From CAZPXZ01 sp965221505 (GTDB taxonomy: Bacteria; Pseudomonadota; Alphaproteobacteria; Rhodobacterales; CAZPXZ01), in NCBI GenBank assembly GCA_965221505.1, contig CBDCSI010000001.1:558001-622000 (forward strand): a DNA stretch of 64,000 nucleotides, in the 5' to 3' direction. Below, one piece after another: positions 14,970 to 24,993 of this stretch (within the stretch, counting starts at the first letter, position 1; each line of letters begins with the position of its first letter). Position numbers and translations under genes: made by a program. The notes below the pieces were generated by a model, which saw nothing but the letters and a program-made list of their open reading frames with translations, ran no database searches and was not told where the DNA came from.

Positions 14970-15977
14970 TCAGCTCCCGTGCCGGATGCGCGGATCGATG
15001 AGCGGGTAGACGAGATCGACGAGGAACACCGCCACGGCCGTCATCAGGATTATGACGAAGGACACGCCCTGAATGACCGGGAAGTCCTGATCGAGGATGG
15101 CGTCGTACAAGAGCTTGCCCATGCCGTTGTAGGCGAAGATGCGCTCGACCAGCACCTGCCCCGCGACCAGCAGGCCGATCTTCAGCGCGAAGGCGGTGAT
15201 CTGGGGCAGGATCGCGTTCCGGATCATGTACCGGTACAGGACGTATCTCGGACGCAGCCCCTTCGCTTCCGCCAGCCGGACGTAGTCCTCGCCCTGCACG
15301 GTGATCATCATGCCGCGCATGCCGAGCGCCCAGAAGCCGAAGGTCACGATCAGGATCGACATCGCGGGGAGGAAGCCGTGATGCACGACGCTCCAGGCGA
15401 AGTCCCAGCTCCAGCCCGGCGTCGCCGTCAGGCCGTATGAGCCGGTGAGCGGAAACCACCGGAGCTTGGCGGAGAAGATCCACATCAGAAGGAGCGCCGA
15501 GAGAATGGGCGGGATCGAGGTGAAGATCATCGCCGCCGGGATCGCGATCCGCGCCAGTTTCGGAGTGCGGGACCAGGCCATCAGGGCGCCGAGCGCGTTT
15601 CCGATCACGAACGTGATCGACACCGCGAGAATCATGAGCCCCAGCGTCCACGGGAGCGCGCGCGCGATCAGGGACGCGACCGGCGTCGGGAACGATGCCG
15701 TCGAGAGTCCGAAGTCCAGTACGGCGACGTTGCGCAGATACTTCAGATATTGCAGGAACAGCGGGTCGTCGAGGCCGAAGCGCTGCCGAAGCGTGGCGAG
15801 AATCTCTTCCGAGTTTGCCACCGTTCCGGCCCCGGCCGCCATTCGTCCCAGCATGATTTCCGCCGGATCCACCGGCGAAAGCCGCGGGATGATCCAGATC
15901 AGGGTCGCGGCGATCCACACCGTCAGGAGGAGCGTGAACAGCCGGTTCAGCAGATAGTCTCGCGGAATGCGCCGCAT
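14970..15977 (-). CDS. Peptide/opine-type ABC permease (DppB/OppB-like)
   Basis: A 335-residue permease with the usual N-terminal helix (YLLNRLFTLLLTVWIAATLI), the periplasmic segment ending FGLDDPLFLQYLKYL, and five more helices. The EAA loop reads GEDYVRLAEAKGLRPRYVL. The ATG at 15977 was chosen over one five codons upstream because GGGGGGAGG lies at the right distance before it. It forms the membrane channel with the DppC-like protein. Confidence 0.9.
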   Translation of the reverse strand: MRRIPRDYLLNRLFTLLLTVWIAATLIWIIPRLSPVDPAEIMLGRMAAGAGTVANSEEILATLRQRFGLDDPLFLQYLKYLRNVAVLDFGLSTASFPTPVASLIARALPWTLGLMILAVSITFVIGNALGALMAWSRTPKLARIAIPAAMIFTSIPPILSALLLMWIFSAKLRWFPLTGSYGLTATPGWSWDFAWSVVHHGFLPAMSILIVTFGFWALGMRGMMITVQGEDYVRLAEAKGLRPRYVLYRYMIRNAILPQITAFALKIGLLVAGQVLVERIFAYNGMGKLLYDAILDQDFPVIQGVSFVIILMTAVAVFLVDLVYPLIDPRIRHGS

Positions 15978-16079
15978 TGCGCCTCCCCCCAATTCAGGTC
16001 CCGTCCGGGGGCCGGTTGTCCGGGCGCCGGAGGAGCGGAGGGAGCCGCCGTCCGGCGGCTCCCTCCGAAAGGCTCGGTC

Positions 16080-17816
16080 CTACCCGCCGGACCGGCTCAG
16101 ATTGTGCAGGACCTGGTGCATGTGGCCCCACCAGTGCGCGGGATGGTTGTAGTTGTTGTCCTGCGTCGGCCACCCCGTCCAGTAGGTCGTGTTGTAGGGC
16201 AACAGCTTCGATGCCTGGACGACCGGCAGGAACGGAAGCTCGTCCCGGTAGTGGCGGTAGGCTTCCAGGACCATTCCCTCGATCGCCGGGTCGCCGACGG
16301 ACAGCGCTCCCATCCTGTCGACGATCTCCGAATAGGCTGCCGCGGCGTCCGTGTTCCAGCGCCCCGTGTTGTTGAATCCCGGCGCCCGTTCGCCGATCGG
16401 CGCGACGTCCTTGACCGTGTAGCGGCCCATCGACGCCCAGGGCTCGTTGATCGAGCCGCAGCTCAGCCAGGTATACGCCAGCTCGTACTCGCCGAGCGGG
16501 AGTGCCGTGCCCCAGAACACGCCGTTCTCGACCGGAACCGGCTTTGCGTCGATTCCGGCGCGCTGCAGCTGTTCGACGATCACGTCGACCGCCCGGGTAA
16601 GCTCCGTGGACGCGGAATTGACCGTGACGTTCGCGGTCAGGCGTCGGCCGTCCTTCTCGTAGTAATTGTCGGAACCCATGCTGTAGCCGGCCGCCTCGAT
16701 CAGCGCCTGGCCGGCGGCGACGTCGGCGGTCGCCGAGAATCCCATGCCGGCGTCTTCGATCGCGGAGACGTATTTTTCCATTCCGCCGTACTGCACGAAG
16801 ATCGAGCGCGAGACTTCGGTCGTTCCCTCGTAGGCCACGTTCACGACCTGCCGACGGTCGAGGATGTGATTGACCGCCCGGCGCATGTCCGCGTCGTCCC
16901 ACGGCGCGACGGTGGTGTTGAACTCGAGTTGCCGGGCGCAGGGGTCGGACCACGCGAAGGGCATTGCCGCTTTCCACGCGATGACGTTCGGATTCTGGAG
17001 CTGAATCGCCTCGAAGGTGCCGAGCGTCACGGTGTGCGCCGCGTCCATTTCGTCGGCCGCCATCAGTTGCGCGCGGCTCTCCTCTCCGCCGGACTCCAGC
17101 CAGATCAACCGTTTCGGCTCGGGAAGGTCCCGAAACCCGGCGGCGACGCCCCAATAGTCGTCGTTCCGGTCCCAGATCGCGCGGTTGGAGGTCGCGGAAT
17201 GGAACGTGTACGGCCCGGTGCCGATGGGCGGATAGAAGGCGAAGGTCGCCGGATCCTGACCGGCCCAGACGTGCTCGGGCATGATCAGGAAGGAGCCGAA
17301 GATGCGCACGCCGAAGTTCTCGACGGCGAATCTCGGGTTCGGATTGCGCAGGTTGAAGACGACCGTGCGAGAATCGACCTTCTCGACGCTCGCTACCTGT
17401 GCGCGGATCGTGGCCGCCTCGCGCGAGCTGAGATCCTCGTTCCCGAGCGCCATTTCCACGGTGAAGACGACGTCGTCGGCGTCGAACGCCTCGCCGTCGG
17501 ACCAGCGGACCCCGTCCCGGAGGCTGAGCGTCCAGACGTCGTTGGACGCGTTCGGCTCGAAGTCGGTCCCGAGCCACGGCTCCAGTTCGCCGGTCTCGTA
17601 GTTGAGGACGAACAGCGGCTCCCACATCGCCTGGTGGGCGCCGTGCAGGCGCTTCGTTCCCGGCGTGAACCAGTTGAAGTTCTCCGGGTCCTTGATGGTG
17701 CGGTCGAGGTCGAAGATTACGGTGTCCTCGCGCGCCACGTCCTGTGCCGCCGCGCCGGACAACGCCACCGCGCCGGCCACTGCGCCGGCCAGGACCGCCC
17801 TGCTGAAATTACGCAT
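16080..17816 (-). CDS. Solute-binding protein of the peptide/opine ABC transporter (SBP family 5)
   Basis: A 578-residue periplasmic binding protein. The signal peptide (MRNFSRAVLAGAVAGAVALS) is followed by an AAAQ cleavage region. Family-5 features include YETGELEPWLGTDFEP, DGVRWSDGEAFDADDVVFT (a very conserved strand) and a late domain ending in an aromatic-rich WPTQDNNYNHPAHWWGH. Proteins of this length bind oligosaccharides as well as peptides. As the first gene of the operon, coupled downstream to an alpha-mannosidase, it probably binds a mannose-containing ligand; that is inferred from context. Confidence 0.9.
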   Translation of the reverse strand: MRNFSRAVLAGAVAGAVALSGAAAQDVAREDTVIFDLDRTIKDPENFNWFTPGTKRLHGAHQAMWEPLFVLNYETGELEPWLGTDFEPNASNDVWTLSLRDGVRWSDGEAFDADDVVFTVEMALGNEDLSSREAATIRAQVASVEKVDSRTVVFNLRNPNPRFAVENFGVRIFGSFLIMPEHVWAGQDPATFAFYPPIGTGPYTFHSATSNRAIWDRNDDYWGVAAGFRDLPEPKRLIWLESGGEESRAQLMAADEMDAAHTVTLGTFEAIQLQNPNVIAWKAAMPFAWSDPCARQLEFNTTVAPWDDADMRRAVNHILDRRQVVNVAYEGTTEVSRSIFVQYGGMEKYVSAIEDAGMGFSATADVAAGQALIEAAGYSMGSDNYYEKDGRRLTANVTVNSASTELTRAVDVIVEQLQRAGIDAKPVPVENGVFWGTALPLGEYELAYTWLSCGSINEPWASMGRYTVKDVAPIGERAPGFNNTGRWNTDAAAAYSEIVDRMGALSVGDPAIEGMVLEAYRHYRDELPFLPVVQASKLLPYNTTYWTGWPTQDNNYNHPAHWWGHMHQVLHNLSRSGG

Positions 17817-17987
17817 GATTGCTGCCTCCCGATTCTGAGCCGCGCTCACGGCGGCCCGGTTGCTTCCTGGCGCCGTCGCCCGAACGTTGCGACCGCATGC
17901 GTCGTGGCTTCGCTTCGGATTCCGCCGCAGGCGGAACGGACAGGGACCGGCGCGCCGTCCCTGCCTCCGGCCCTCGAGACCGGCGAT

Positions 17988-18812
17988 TCAGTTGTTGCCG
18001 ACCACATGGGGGCTCGATGTCCTCGTGATGTCGTCGTTCTCCGGGCGCGGAAAGTGCCGCCAGGAGCCGGTCGAATCCTTTCCCCGGCAGAGGATCGCCT
18101 CGACTCCGCGCGCCCATTCCTCGTCGACGATACGCACGTCCGGCGGACAGTAGCGCAGCGTCAAGCCGCAGCGGCGCCGGTCCGAACGGTTCGGTTCGGA
18201 TCCGTGCACGATCATGTCCGCGTGCAGGGACATCTGGCCTGCCCGCAGGACGTCGGCGACCGGCGTTCCGAGCGACTCCGCGTTCGCGGTCTGCTTGTGA
18301 AAGACGGAGTCTGCGCCGGATTCCTCCACCGGCAGCATTCCCTTGTCGTGCGTTCCGGGAATCCAGAGCATTGCGGAGTTCTCTTCGTCCACGTCGTCGA
18401 TCGCCAGCCAGACCGTCACCGTGCGCGCCGGCGAGAGCTTCCAGAAGGACGCGTCCTGGTGCCACGGCACGCGCCTGGCGTCCCCCGGCCGCTTGCACAG
18501 GATCGCGCTTGCCCAGCAGACGATGTCGGGGCCCACGAGGTCTTCGACAGGGTCGAGAATGCGCGGATGGGTCGCGATGTCCCACAGGCCGGCGAGCCGG
18601 GCCTGATAGCAATTGATGCCGTAGTCGCCGTCCGCTCCCTTGGCGGCCAGGAGTCCGTCGACATAGGCGCGGACGCGGCCGATCTCCTCGCGTCGGAGCG
18701 CTTCGAGGGACGCGACGAACCCGAGCCGGTTGTACTGGGCGATTTGCGCCTCGGTCAGACGAGCGGGCGCGGCGTTCTTCACCGGGCGGAACGCGAGGTC
18801 CAGTTCGTTCAT
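17988..18812 (-). CDS. Phytanoyl-CoA dioxygenase (PhyH) family Fe(II)/2-oxoglutarate oxygenase
   Basis: A 274-residue oxygenase. The iron-binding H-x-D is H118/D120 in VPWHQDASFW; the distal His is H203 in LHADMIVHGSEPNRS; an Arg-rich segment follows for 2-oxoglutarate binding. An active 2OG oxygenase is therefore expected. Bacterial PhyH proteins hydroxylate very varied small molecules, so the substrate cannot be told. The gene starts about 140 bases after a fatty-acid desaturase on the same strand and ends 170 bases before the mannoside transporter, so it could be co-regulated with either. Confidence 0.88.
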   Translation of the reverse strand: MNELDLAFRPVKNAAPARLTEAQIAQYNRLGFVASLEALRREEIGRVRAYVDGLLAAKGADGDYGINCYQARLAGLWDIATHPRILDPVEDLVGPDIVCWASAILCKRPGDARRVPWHQDASFWKLSPARTVTVWLAIDDVDEENSAMLWIPGTHDKGMLPVEESGADSVFHKQTANAESLGTPVADVLRAGQMSLHADMIVHGSEPNRSDRRRCGLTLRYCPPDVRIVDEEWARGVEAILCRGKDSTGSWRHFPRPENDDITRTSSPHVVGNN

Positions 18813-18951
18813 CGCCGACCCGCCCGTTCCTGCGACGCCTGCCGGGCGAAGGGTACCGTCCGCGATGCGGTCACGAAAGCGCTTCCCTTGACATGTTCTT
18901 GTCCTTCCTTGACTTGGCTCGTTCGGGCGGACGCCGGAAACGCGTTTCGGC

Positions 18952-19977
18952 TCACGCCGGGGCGGGCGGCGCGCCGGCCGGCAGTTGCGGCCGGATGAAG
19001 TGCGCCGGATCCCGGCGCTGGCGTATCAGCGCCGGCACGATCTCGCGGTAGGCCTCCAGCAATCCGTTCCTGGCCGGCGGGCACTGGTCCTCGATCAGCG
19101 CGTGCAACGCCGGCAGCCGGTAGTACGGCACCATCGGAAACATGTGATGCTCCACGTGATAGTTCATGTTGGCGTAGAGGAACCGGAGGACCGGATTGAG
19201 GTAGACCGTGCGACTGTTGAGCCGGTGGTCGTAGACGTCCTCGTCGAGTCCCGCATGCTGGGTGAAATGAAGGAAGGCGTAGAGGGGCGCGCCGATCACC
19301 CGGGGGCCGACCGTGAGGAGGAGTGGAAGCCAGGAGGCGAGAACGAGCGACGCGCCGGCGGTCAGCGCGAGAAGGGCGAGATAGACCCGCGCGGCGCGGA
19401 CGACGGTCGGACGCTCGCTCTCCGGAACGAAGTGAACCGCCTCTCCGAGCCGTCCGGTCGCACGCAGGACGAACGCCCGCACGGAGGCCGGAACGGTGGT
19501 CAGGTTGAAGACGTTCAGGATCAGCGTGACGAACGCGGGCGGGCGCATCGACTGGATCTCCGGATCCTTGCCGACGATGATCGTGTGGGTGTGATGCCGC
19601 GCATGACGCCATCGGTAGAAGTGCCCTTCGTTGAGCGTGACATAGGAAGTCGCGTGATACAGGATCTCGTTGATCCGCCGCGTGCGGAACGGCGTGCCGT
19701 GCGCCAGCTCGTGCTGTCGTGCCGTCGCGCTCTGGTGAACGGCGCTGTAGAGGACGAGAAGGGGGATGCCGAAGGCGGAACCCCATGCGGCGACCGTCAG
19801 CGAGCCGAGCGCGAACACCAGCGCAATCCAGAGCGCGTAGTTCCCCGCCGCCGGCCAGTCCGATCGCTTCATCAGCTTTCGGAGTTCCTTGCGGTCGATC
19901 CGCGGCACGTACCATGCCGGACCGGAGCCGTCTTCCGCGCCCTCGCCGCCGACCAGCGCGTAGTCCTTCCAGAGCAT
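18952..19977 (-). CDS. Membrane fatty-acid desaturase
   Basis: A 341-residue integral membrane di-iron enzyme. The three His boxes are intact: HELAH (89-93), HARHHTH (125-131) and HVEHH (274-278). Membrane helices flank them (about 48-80 and 200-235). It belongs to the DesA/beta-carotene-hydroxylase-like desaturase superfamily, which introduces double bonds or hydroxyls into lipids with electrons from ferredoxin or cytochrome. The C-terminus is Pro/Ala-rich (AGAPPAPA). Exact regiochemistry cannot be read from the sequence. Confidence 0.87.
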   Translation of the reverse strand: MLWKDYALVGGEGAEDGSGPAWYVPRIDRKELRKLMKRSDWPAAGNYALWIALVFALGSLTVAAWGSAFGIPLLVLYSAVHQSATARQHELAHGTPFRTRRINEILYHATSYVTLNEGHFYRWRHARHHTHTIIVGKDPEIQSMRPPAFVTLILNVFNLTTVPASVRAFVLRATGRLGEAVHFVPESERPTVVRAARVYLALLALTAGASLVLASWLPLLLTVGPRVIGAPLYAFLHFTQHAGLDEDVYDHRLNSRTVYLNPVLRFLYANMNYHVEHHMFPMVPYYRLPALHALIEDQCPPARNGLLEAYREIVPALIRQRRDPAHFIRPQLPAGAPPAPA

Positions 19978-20737
19978 GCCGTCCCTCCGTCATGCCGCTC
20001 TCCGGAACAGCGTTCCGGGCCCCGGATCGTGCGCGGCGGGCGCAACCGCTCCCGGCGCGGCTCCCTCGGGCGCCGGCAACCCGACAGGGGGCGATCGGCG
20101 GCGGGAGAGACGCGTCGTCGCGCATCCCCGGGGCGTCTGCCGGTACGCTACCGACGCGGCAGCCTCCGGCCATGACGGGATTTGACCAAACCGTATGCTG
20201 CGTTGACTTTTGACTCCTGTGGAGTCTCCGGCCGTGCCGAATTCGGCGTGGCCGTCGCGGCCGGGGAAGACGGACGGTAGTCGACCGGAACCGGGAACGC
20301 CGGGGCCTGTCCGGACCCGTTCCGATTCGAAGCCGGAGGATTCGATCGTCTCGCTCGCCGCGCAGCGAGCCTGCCCGCGCCGGCGGCGGCAGCGTCGGAG
20401 ACCCTGCTCCGAACCGCGCCGTGCAGAAGCGACGGATTCGCGCGCGATCGCGCCCGAACGAAACCCTGGCGACCGCAGGCCGGATCTCGGGCGCAAGACG
20501 CCCGAACCGGCCCGCCGGAACCCGACGACGGGCCGCATCCCGTCAATGGGGGCGTCCGCCGCGCCAGGTCCCCGTCGCGGGCGGTCCTGCATGGCGCCCG
20601 AGATGCGTAGAATTCGGCCGCCGGGGCCGGCCTGACCGGTCAAACTAACGAAATTGGGCGCGCGGAGTATCGAATCCAGTTCCGATCATGCTATCTTCCG
20701 AGCGATAATGCGAGTATTCGGACAAGGGGGAAATGTC
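19978..20737. other. Intergenic region between the divergent desaturase and autotransporter genes
   Basis: About 760 bases with no convincing gene on either strand; open frames are Arg/Pro-rich GC shadows. The part next to 20738 should hold the autotransporter promoter: an AT-richer stretch with GCTATCTTCC and GATAATGCG lies at 20690-20710, but I cannot fix the -10 and -35. Confidence 0.4.
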
Positions 20738-23700
20738 ATGAACACCGAATTGCCGCGGCGCCGCCACGCCGGCAGTCCGGCAAGGGCCGGCGTCTCTGCG
20801 TGCGGCTGCGAGCCGGTCGAATTCGGCTCGGACCGTCTGGCGTTCGCTCCGAATCCCCCCGAGAATCGCGAAGTTCCGAAGGGCCGGAACGGCGGTCCAA
20901 CCTGCGACCGGAGAGGCGGAGAAGTGTTCCCGCCGCGTGTCGCAAGCGTCGGTTCGGCGTTCCTGGCGGGCGCGACATTGCTGGTCGGGGGCGCACTGAC
21001 TGCCGGATTCGCGAATCCCGTCGCGGCTGCCGAGGCGTATTTCTATTTCAAGAACGACGGTAGCAAAGCCAGAATCGAGGCGTCGGGCGCTCTGGAGCTC
21101 GGCACTTCGTCATCCGGCGGCACGTTCGCCGGTTCCGAAAAAGTCGGTCTGGGCATGGACGACCGCTACCGGATAACCCCCGCCTCTCACAACTCCGTGG
21201 GATATCGAATCCTAGACGCGGGAACCACGACCGTTTCGGGCGGGGATAGCGTATCCGGCGACAAGGGGCATACCTTCGAGGCTACGGAGCACTACGATTC
21301 GAGCTTTTACTTTCTCGTCCACGTCGCTAGCGGCCAAGTGCATTTGGGAGGCGCCGACAGAAACGGAGGCTATTGGGTTTTCGAGGGCCTGGAAGCGTCC
21401 TGGAACGGAAGTTTGCTGGATCAGCTGGGCGACGACGACTTTCATGTCACGGTGACGTTCGGAAACAACTCGGCCGTTTTCTCCACCACTCAGCCGCCCG
21501 CGCCGCCCAAGCCGGACAAGCCGGCGGGGTTTCGGCTGGAGCAGGGCAACGCGCTGGTCAAGCTCGTCTGGGACGGCCAGACGGACGACGACGCCATTGT
21601 CGGCAAATGGCAATTTCGGCAGAAGTCGGCCTCCGACAGCGACTGGAGCGGCTGGACCGACGTTCCGAACTCCAACAACGGAACCACGGAACACACCGTC
21701 GGCGGGCTCACGAACGGCACGGCGTACGAGTTTCAGATTCGCGCCGTGTCCATCGCCGGCGAGGAAGGCGACGCGAGCGACATGCAGTCCGCCGTGCCCG
21801 TGCCGGTCGACCCGCCGACGAGCCTCGTGGCGACTGCGGGGGACGGGCAGGTGACGCTGACCTGGGCCGCGCCAAACCCCGCAAATCCCAATATCCTGCG
21901 GTACGAGTACCGGCAGGACTCCGGCCAATGGGCGCCGATCGCCGGAAGCGACCAGGACACGGTCGCCCACACCGTCGGGAGTCTGACCAACGGCACGGAA
22001 TACACGTTCAGGATTCGCGCGGTGGCGGCGGGCGGCGCCGGTGCCGCGTCGGCCGCGGCGGCGGCAACGCCGCAGGCGGGGCCCGGTAAGCCGCAAAATT
22101 TCCGTCTGGAGCCCGGCAACGCGACGATCACGCTGATTTGGGACGACCAGTCGACCGACGTAGCCGGCATCGAGAAGTGGCAATATCGGGAGAAGGTCGG
22201 CGACGCCGCCTGGGGCGCCTGGGAAGACGTTGACGGGAGCGTCGCGGGCACCACCTCGCACGTGCGCTCCTCGCTCACGAACGGCACGGTCTACGGCTAT
22301 CGCATCCGTGCGGTGGCGACCGGCAACCTGGTCGGCTCGGCGAGCGACGAGGAGTCCGCCACGCCCGCCGGTGCGCCGCAGGCGCCGAGGCTGACGGTCA
22401 CGCCGGGCACCAGGCGGCTGATCTTGTCGTGGACGTTCGCCGCCGACGCCAGCGTCGAGAGGTGGGAGTACCAGAAGCTCCAGGGCACGGTGACGGATCC
22501 GAGCGCTTTCGGCGACGTCTGGGAGCCGGTTCCGGACAGCGACGCGGCGACGCGAACCCATACGTTGTATGGCCTCGAAGGCGCCGCCTACAGCGTACGC
22601 GTCCGCGCGGTGGGCTATGGCGGGGACGGAGCGGCGTCGGACGTCGTGACGGAAACGCCTTCGCCCGGACCGGCGGCGGAGGAGGAGCGGCAGCTTCTGG
22701 AGCCGACGCTGGCTGCCGTAGCGCAGGCGACGCTGTCCGGCGCCGCGGAGACGATCGGGCAGCGCTTCGATGCGGCGGCGGGGACGCGGGCCCTGACGCT
22801 CGCGGGCCGGCAACTGGGCGGAGCGAGCCTCTCGCCCGAGACCGGGGCCGGGACCGTCGGACTTCGGACGACATCCGCGCTCGGAACTGCGCCAGGCTTC
22901 GCGAGCGACGAGGCCGGGCGCCGGAGCGGCGAAACGTCCTACGCGGTCGACAGGGAGGCTCTGCTTCGGGGCAGCGCGTTCGCCCTCCCGCTCGCGGGCG
23001 CGGAGGCGGGCGCGGGCGGCCGGGACTGGACGGTCTGGGGCCGGGGCGACTGGCGCTCCTTCGAGGGCCGCATGAACGGCGACAGCTGGGACGGCAAGCA
23101 GCGGACGGGCTGGCTGGGCGCGGACGCGCGGCTAAACCCGCGGTTGACGGCCGGGCTGGCGGTGTCTCGGGGCGACAGCGAGGCGGACTACCGGCTGGAG
23201 GAGTTCGAGGGCCGTCTCGATACGGCGGTGACGGCGCTGTGGCCGTATCTCCAGGTGGCGACGGGCAACGGCGGCACCTTGCAGCTGGTCCTGGGCGCGG
23301 GAACGGGCGAGGTCGAACACAGGAGGTTCGACGGCACGGAAGAGAAGGAGGACCTGTCGCTTCTGGCGGGTTCGGTGAGCGGTCGCATGCCTGTGGCGCG
23401 CATGGGCGCCGCTACCCTGTCGGCTCTGGCCGGCGCGAGCCTCGCCGAGATCGAGACCGACGGTTCTTCCTCGACCTCGTCGGTCGGCGGGCTGACGGCG
23501 GGGAGCTGGAGCCTGCGCGGCGGCGTGGAAGCCGAACATGACGGCGTCGAACTCCTCCCCGGCTCCGGCTGGCTGTTCCGGCCGCACGGAGCGCTGGCGT
23601 TGCGCCAGGACGGCGGCGACGGCGTGACGGGAACCGGCATGGAGGTCTCCGGCGGCGTGCGTCTGACTTCGCCGGGCTCGCGCTTCGGCCTGGACGCCAG

Positions 23701-24112
23701 CGGACACTGGCTGGCGCTGCATTCCGAAGACGGCAAGCGCGAGATGGGCGCGAGTCTGGAAGCGCGGCTTGCGCCCGAGGCCCACGGTCGCGGCCTTTCG
23801 CTGTCGGTCGGCCCTGCATGGGGGCAGCGACCGAGCGGCGCGCTCGCGAGCGAACGGCCGTTCGAAGGGAATCGCAACGCAGGGCCGCAACGGCTGTCGC
23901 TGACCGCGCGGGCCGGATACGGCTTCTCGGCGGCCGGTGGGCTTCTGAAGCCGTTTGCCGACATGGCGTTCGGCGGCGAATCGCACATGCCGCGCTATCG
24001 GACCGGGGTCGGATTTGCCCGGAGCGGCATCGACGCATCACTGACCGCCGGGTACGGCGAAGGCGCGGAGACCGACGCCCGCGTAGGGCTGGACCTGCAG
24101 TTGCGTTATTGA
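20738..24112 (+). CDS. Surface protein: four fibronectin type III domains plus autotransporter beta-barrel
   Basis: A 1124-residue protein; the ATG is preceded by AAGGGGGAAA. An unusually long N-region (about 65 residues with Cys and Pro) precedes the hydrophobic signal segment (SAFLAGATLLVGGALTAGF) ending near AAAEA. A jelly-roll-like domain follows (about 95-245). Four FnIII repeats then run from about 250 to 645; each ends in a strand such as YEFQIRAVS, YTFRIRAVA, YGYRIRAVA or YSVRVRAVG, linked by Pro-rich segments. A Leu/Ala linker leads to a C-terminal barrel of about 350 residues (WTVWGRGDW at its start) that ends in LQLRY with a terminal aromatic, as autotransporter barrels do. It probably displays FnIII domains outside the cell for adhesion or host contact. 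Confidence 0.8.
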   Translation: MNTELPRRRHAGSPARAGVSACGCEPVEFGSDRLAFAPNPPENREVPKGRNGGPTCDRRGGEVFPPRVASVGSAFLAGATLLVGGALTAGFANPVAAAEAYFYFKNDGSKARIEASGALELGTSSSGGTFAGSEKVGLGMDDRYRITPASHNSVGYRILDAGTTTVSGGDSVSGDKGHTFEATEHYDSSFYFLVHVASGQVHLGGADRNGGYWVFEGLEASWNGSLLDQLGDDDFHVTVTFGNNSAVFSTTQPPAPPKPDKPAGFRLEQGNALVKLVWDGQTDDDAIVGKWQFRQKSASDSDWSGWTDVPNSNNGTTEHTVGGLTNGTAYEFQIRAVSIAGEEGDASDMQSAVPVPVDPPTSLVATAGDGQVTLTWAAPNPANPNILRYEYRQDSGQWAPIAGSDQDTVAHTVGSLTNGTEYTFRIRAVAAGGAGAASAAAAATPQAGPGKPQNFRLEPGNATITLIWDDQSTDVAGIEKWQYREKVGDAAWGAWEDVDGSVAGTTSHVRSSLTNGTVYGYRIRAVATGNLVGSASDEESATPAGAPQAPRLTVTPGTRRLILSWTFAADASVERWEYQKLQGTVTDPSAFGDVWEPVPDSDAATRTHTLYGLEGAAYSVRVRAVGYGGDGAASDVVTETPSPGPAAEEERQLLEPTLAAVAQATLSGAAETIGQRFDAAAGTRALTLAGRQLGGASLSPETGAGTVGLRTTSALGTAPGFASDEAGRRSGETSYAVDREALLRGSAFALPLAGAEAGAGGRDWTVWGRGDWRSFEGRMNGDSWDGKQRTGWLGADARLNPRLTAGLAVSRGDSEADYRLEEFEGRLDTAVTALWPYLQVATGNGGTLQLVLGAGTGEVEHRRFDGTEEKEDLSLLAGSVSGRMPVARMGAATLSALAGASLAEIETDGSSSTSSVGGLTAGSWSLRGGVEAEHDGVELLPGSGWLFRPHGALALRQDGGDGVTGTGMEVSGGVRLTSPGSRFGLDASGHWLALHSEDGKREMGASLEARLAPEAHGRGLSLSVGPAWGQRPSGALASERPFEGNRNAGPQRLSLTARAGYGFSAAGGLLKPFADMAFGGESHMPRYRTGVGFARSGIDASLTAGYGEGAETDARVGLDLQLRY

Positions 24113-24993
24113 CGTCGCGACGGCGGGCCCGCGTGCGAGCGCGCCGGTTCGCCTTCCGGGAGCGTCCGGGGGACCGGGCGCCGGACGGCCGTCCTGTCGA
24201 TTCGAATTCTGCGGCGTCGACGGGACAGGCCTTCGCATGCGGCAGCGCTGTCGCCCGAGGCGCAAGTCGATCCGACGCGGTTCGAGGACAAGCGCAGGGA
24301 ATCCGTTCCGTCGGTCCCGTTGCGGAGCCTCGCTCCTGCGTCCTCGAGGTCTGCGTGCGGGGGCGCGATCCGGAGTGTCGGGCAAGGGCGGCACCTCCTG
24401 CAGGGACACGGCCGAAACGCTTGGGACATCCTGCCGCACCGCGCGAGTCGGCCGGACCCGGCGTCGGGTCCGTTTCAGACATCCGCGGCGCCCCTGTCCC
24501 CGAGACCGGCTCGCGAGATCCGGTGTCGTTCGTCGATCGCCGTCGCCGCAGAGCCCACTACCCACCCTTCGAACCCGCGACGCGAGAGCCGATACGTCGT
24601 ACGTCCCGTCGCGCGCTCGCGACGCCGCGGCGCAGGACAAGATTCTCCGATCGTCCCGCCGAGAGGAGGCCTCCCCAGCGTCGCCGGGAAGCGCGGCCTG
24701 CGCCCTTCCGTGGGCTTCGAGGGAGACCCTTCCCGTCGCGCCGCAGGGAACCGCAACGGAACGCGCGACCGGAGACGAACCGACCGCGCCGGCAGGCGCG
24801 ATCCGACGATCGGCAGCCGACGGGAACCCGCCGATCCGCGCCCCTTCGCCGGGCCCCGTCGCCGTATCGCGAGCGTCGACGTCCTGGGGGCATTCGAATC
24901 CCGCGTCTTGACGAAACGCGTCTCGAACGCCTGGGGCGACACGAAGACGGCTGAACGACGCGGCCGGTCGGCGGCCGCGTCTCCGGCGCGCGC
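24113..24993. other. Long intergenic region with no supported gene
   Basis: About 880 GC-rich bases between convergent genes. Several open frames cross it on both strands, but all are Arg/Pro/Ser-rich without domains, start sites or codon bias like the neighbours. I see no tRNA, array or clear terminator hairpin with a U-tract. Confidence 0.35.

Noticed and set aside
20000..20650. Small protein genes between the desaturase and autotransporter
   Set aside because: Frames are GC shadows without a ribosome site, codon bias or domain.
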